Of a stretch of DNA of 64,000 bases, positions 63,940-64,000 are shown piece after piece. The stretch lies in NCBI RefSeq assembly GCF_020829645.1, contig NZ_JAIVFS010000019.1, forward strand, positions 60,399-124,398. Reading direction: 5' to 3'. Position numbers and translations under genes: made by a program. Numbering within the stretch: the stretch's first letter is position 1; every line of letters begins with the position of its first letter. This DNA comes from Nostoc mirabile CHAB5784 (GTDB lineage Bacteria; Cyanobacteriota; Cyanobacteriia; Cyanobacteriales; Nostocaceae). The notes below the pieces were generated by a model that saw only the letters and a list, made by a program, of their open reading frames with translations, had not been told where the DNA came from and searched no databases.

Positions 63940-64000
63940 CTCCGATCATTTTCAGTCGGGGTTTAAATCGAACGTAGTTGCCACAACGCTCTTAACCTAT

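Overview
The window reads as a chromosomal stretch of a filamentous, heterocyst-forming cyanobacterium of the Nostoc group. The evidence is the AT-rich base composition, frequent HIP1 octamers (GCGATCGC), a DevB-type exporter subunit, a cyanobacterial arogenate dehydrogenase, DUF1517 and DUF3172 family proteins, PEP-CTERM proteins, and a very dense population of short mobile repeats: 47-bp palindrome-ended repeats, MITE-like elements, heptamer tandem repeats and 21-bp arrays. No rRNA, tRNA or CRISPR array was recognised.

Layout. 0.1-3.5 kb: a devB-like membrane fusion protein, a TetR regulator and a Tat-exported GH10 glycanase. 3.7-17.5 kb: a minus-strand exopolysaccharide locus. In transcription order it holds a Wzc-type tyrosine autokinase, a GT2, a Wzx flippase, a GT-A protein, a Wzy/WaaL-type polymerase or ligase, a methyltransferase, four more glycosyltransferases and a WecG/TagA transferase. 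17.5-22 kb: mostly non-coding, with gene remnants (TnpB, DUF3172), a secreted protein and a frameshifted RibD-type deaminase. 22-23.6 kb: a group 2 sigma factor and an AllA-family protein. 23.9-29.8 kb: a minus-strand galactose module (GH2 glycosidase, galT, M24-like protein, galK) interrupted by a decayed vapBC pair and a small mobile element.

30.7-43 kb continues the sugar theme: a PhyH-type dioxygenase, a GH43 glycosidase framed by two inverted copies of one MITE, a glycosyltransferase/UDP-galactopyranose mutase fusion, a GH1/RmlD-like fusion, and galE carrying an in-frame stop. 43.4-48.3 kb: two PEP-CTERM proteins, UV endonuclease UvsE, a truncated chloride channel and a small acidic protein. 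48.6-51.8 kb: a sugar ABC importer (binding protein plus two permeases, no ATPase) with a hydrolase remnant inside the operon. 52.6-58.1 kb: a giant TamB-like protein. 58.8-63.8 kb: small charged protein, arogenate dehydrogenase, pentapeptide-repeat protein, DUF1517 protein, lipoprotein and a small membrane protein.

How it fits together. The window is rich in glycan building and breaking. The Leloir genes (galK, galT, galE) could feed UDP-galactose to the mutase domain of the fusion protein, which would make UDP-galactofuranose for a surface polymer. The GH10, GH2, GH43 and GH1 enzymes and the ABC importer could trim or salvage glycans. The most striking observation is that three genes of this sugar region (galK, the GH1/RmlD fusion and galE) each carry a 21-27 bp repeat inserted at exactly the same point of a HIP1 octamer. 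All three are multiples of three. Two stay open and one brings an amber stop into galE.
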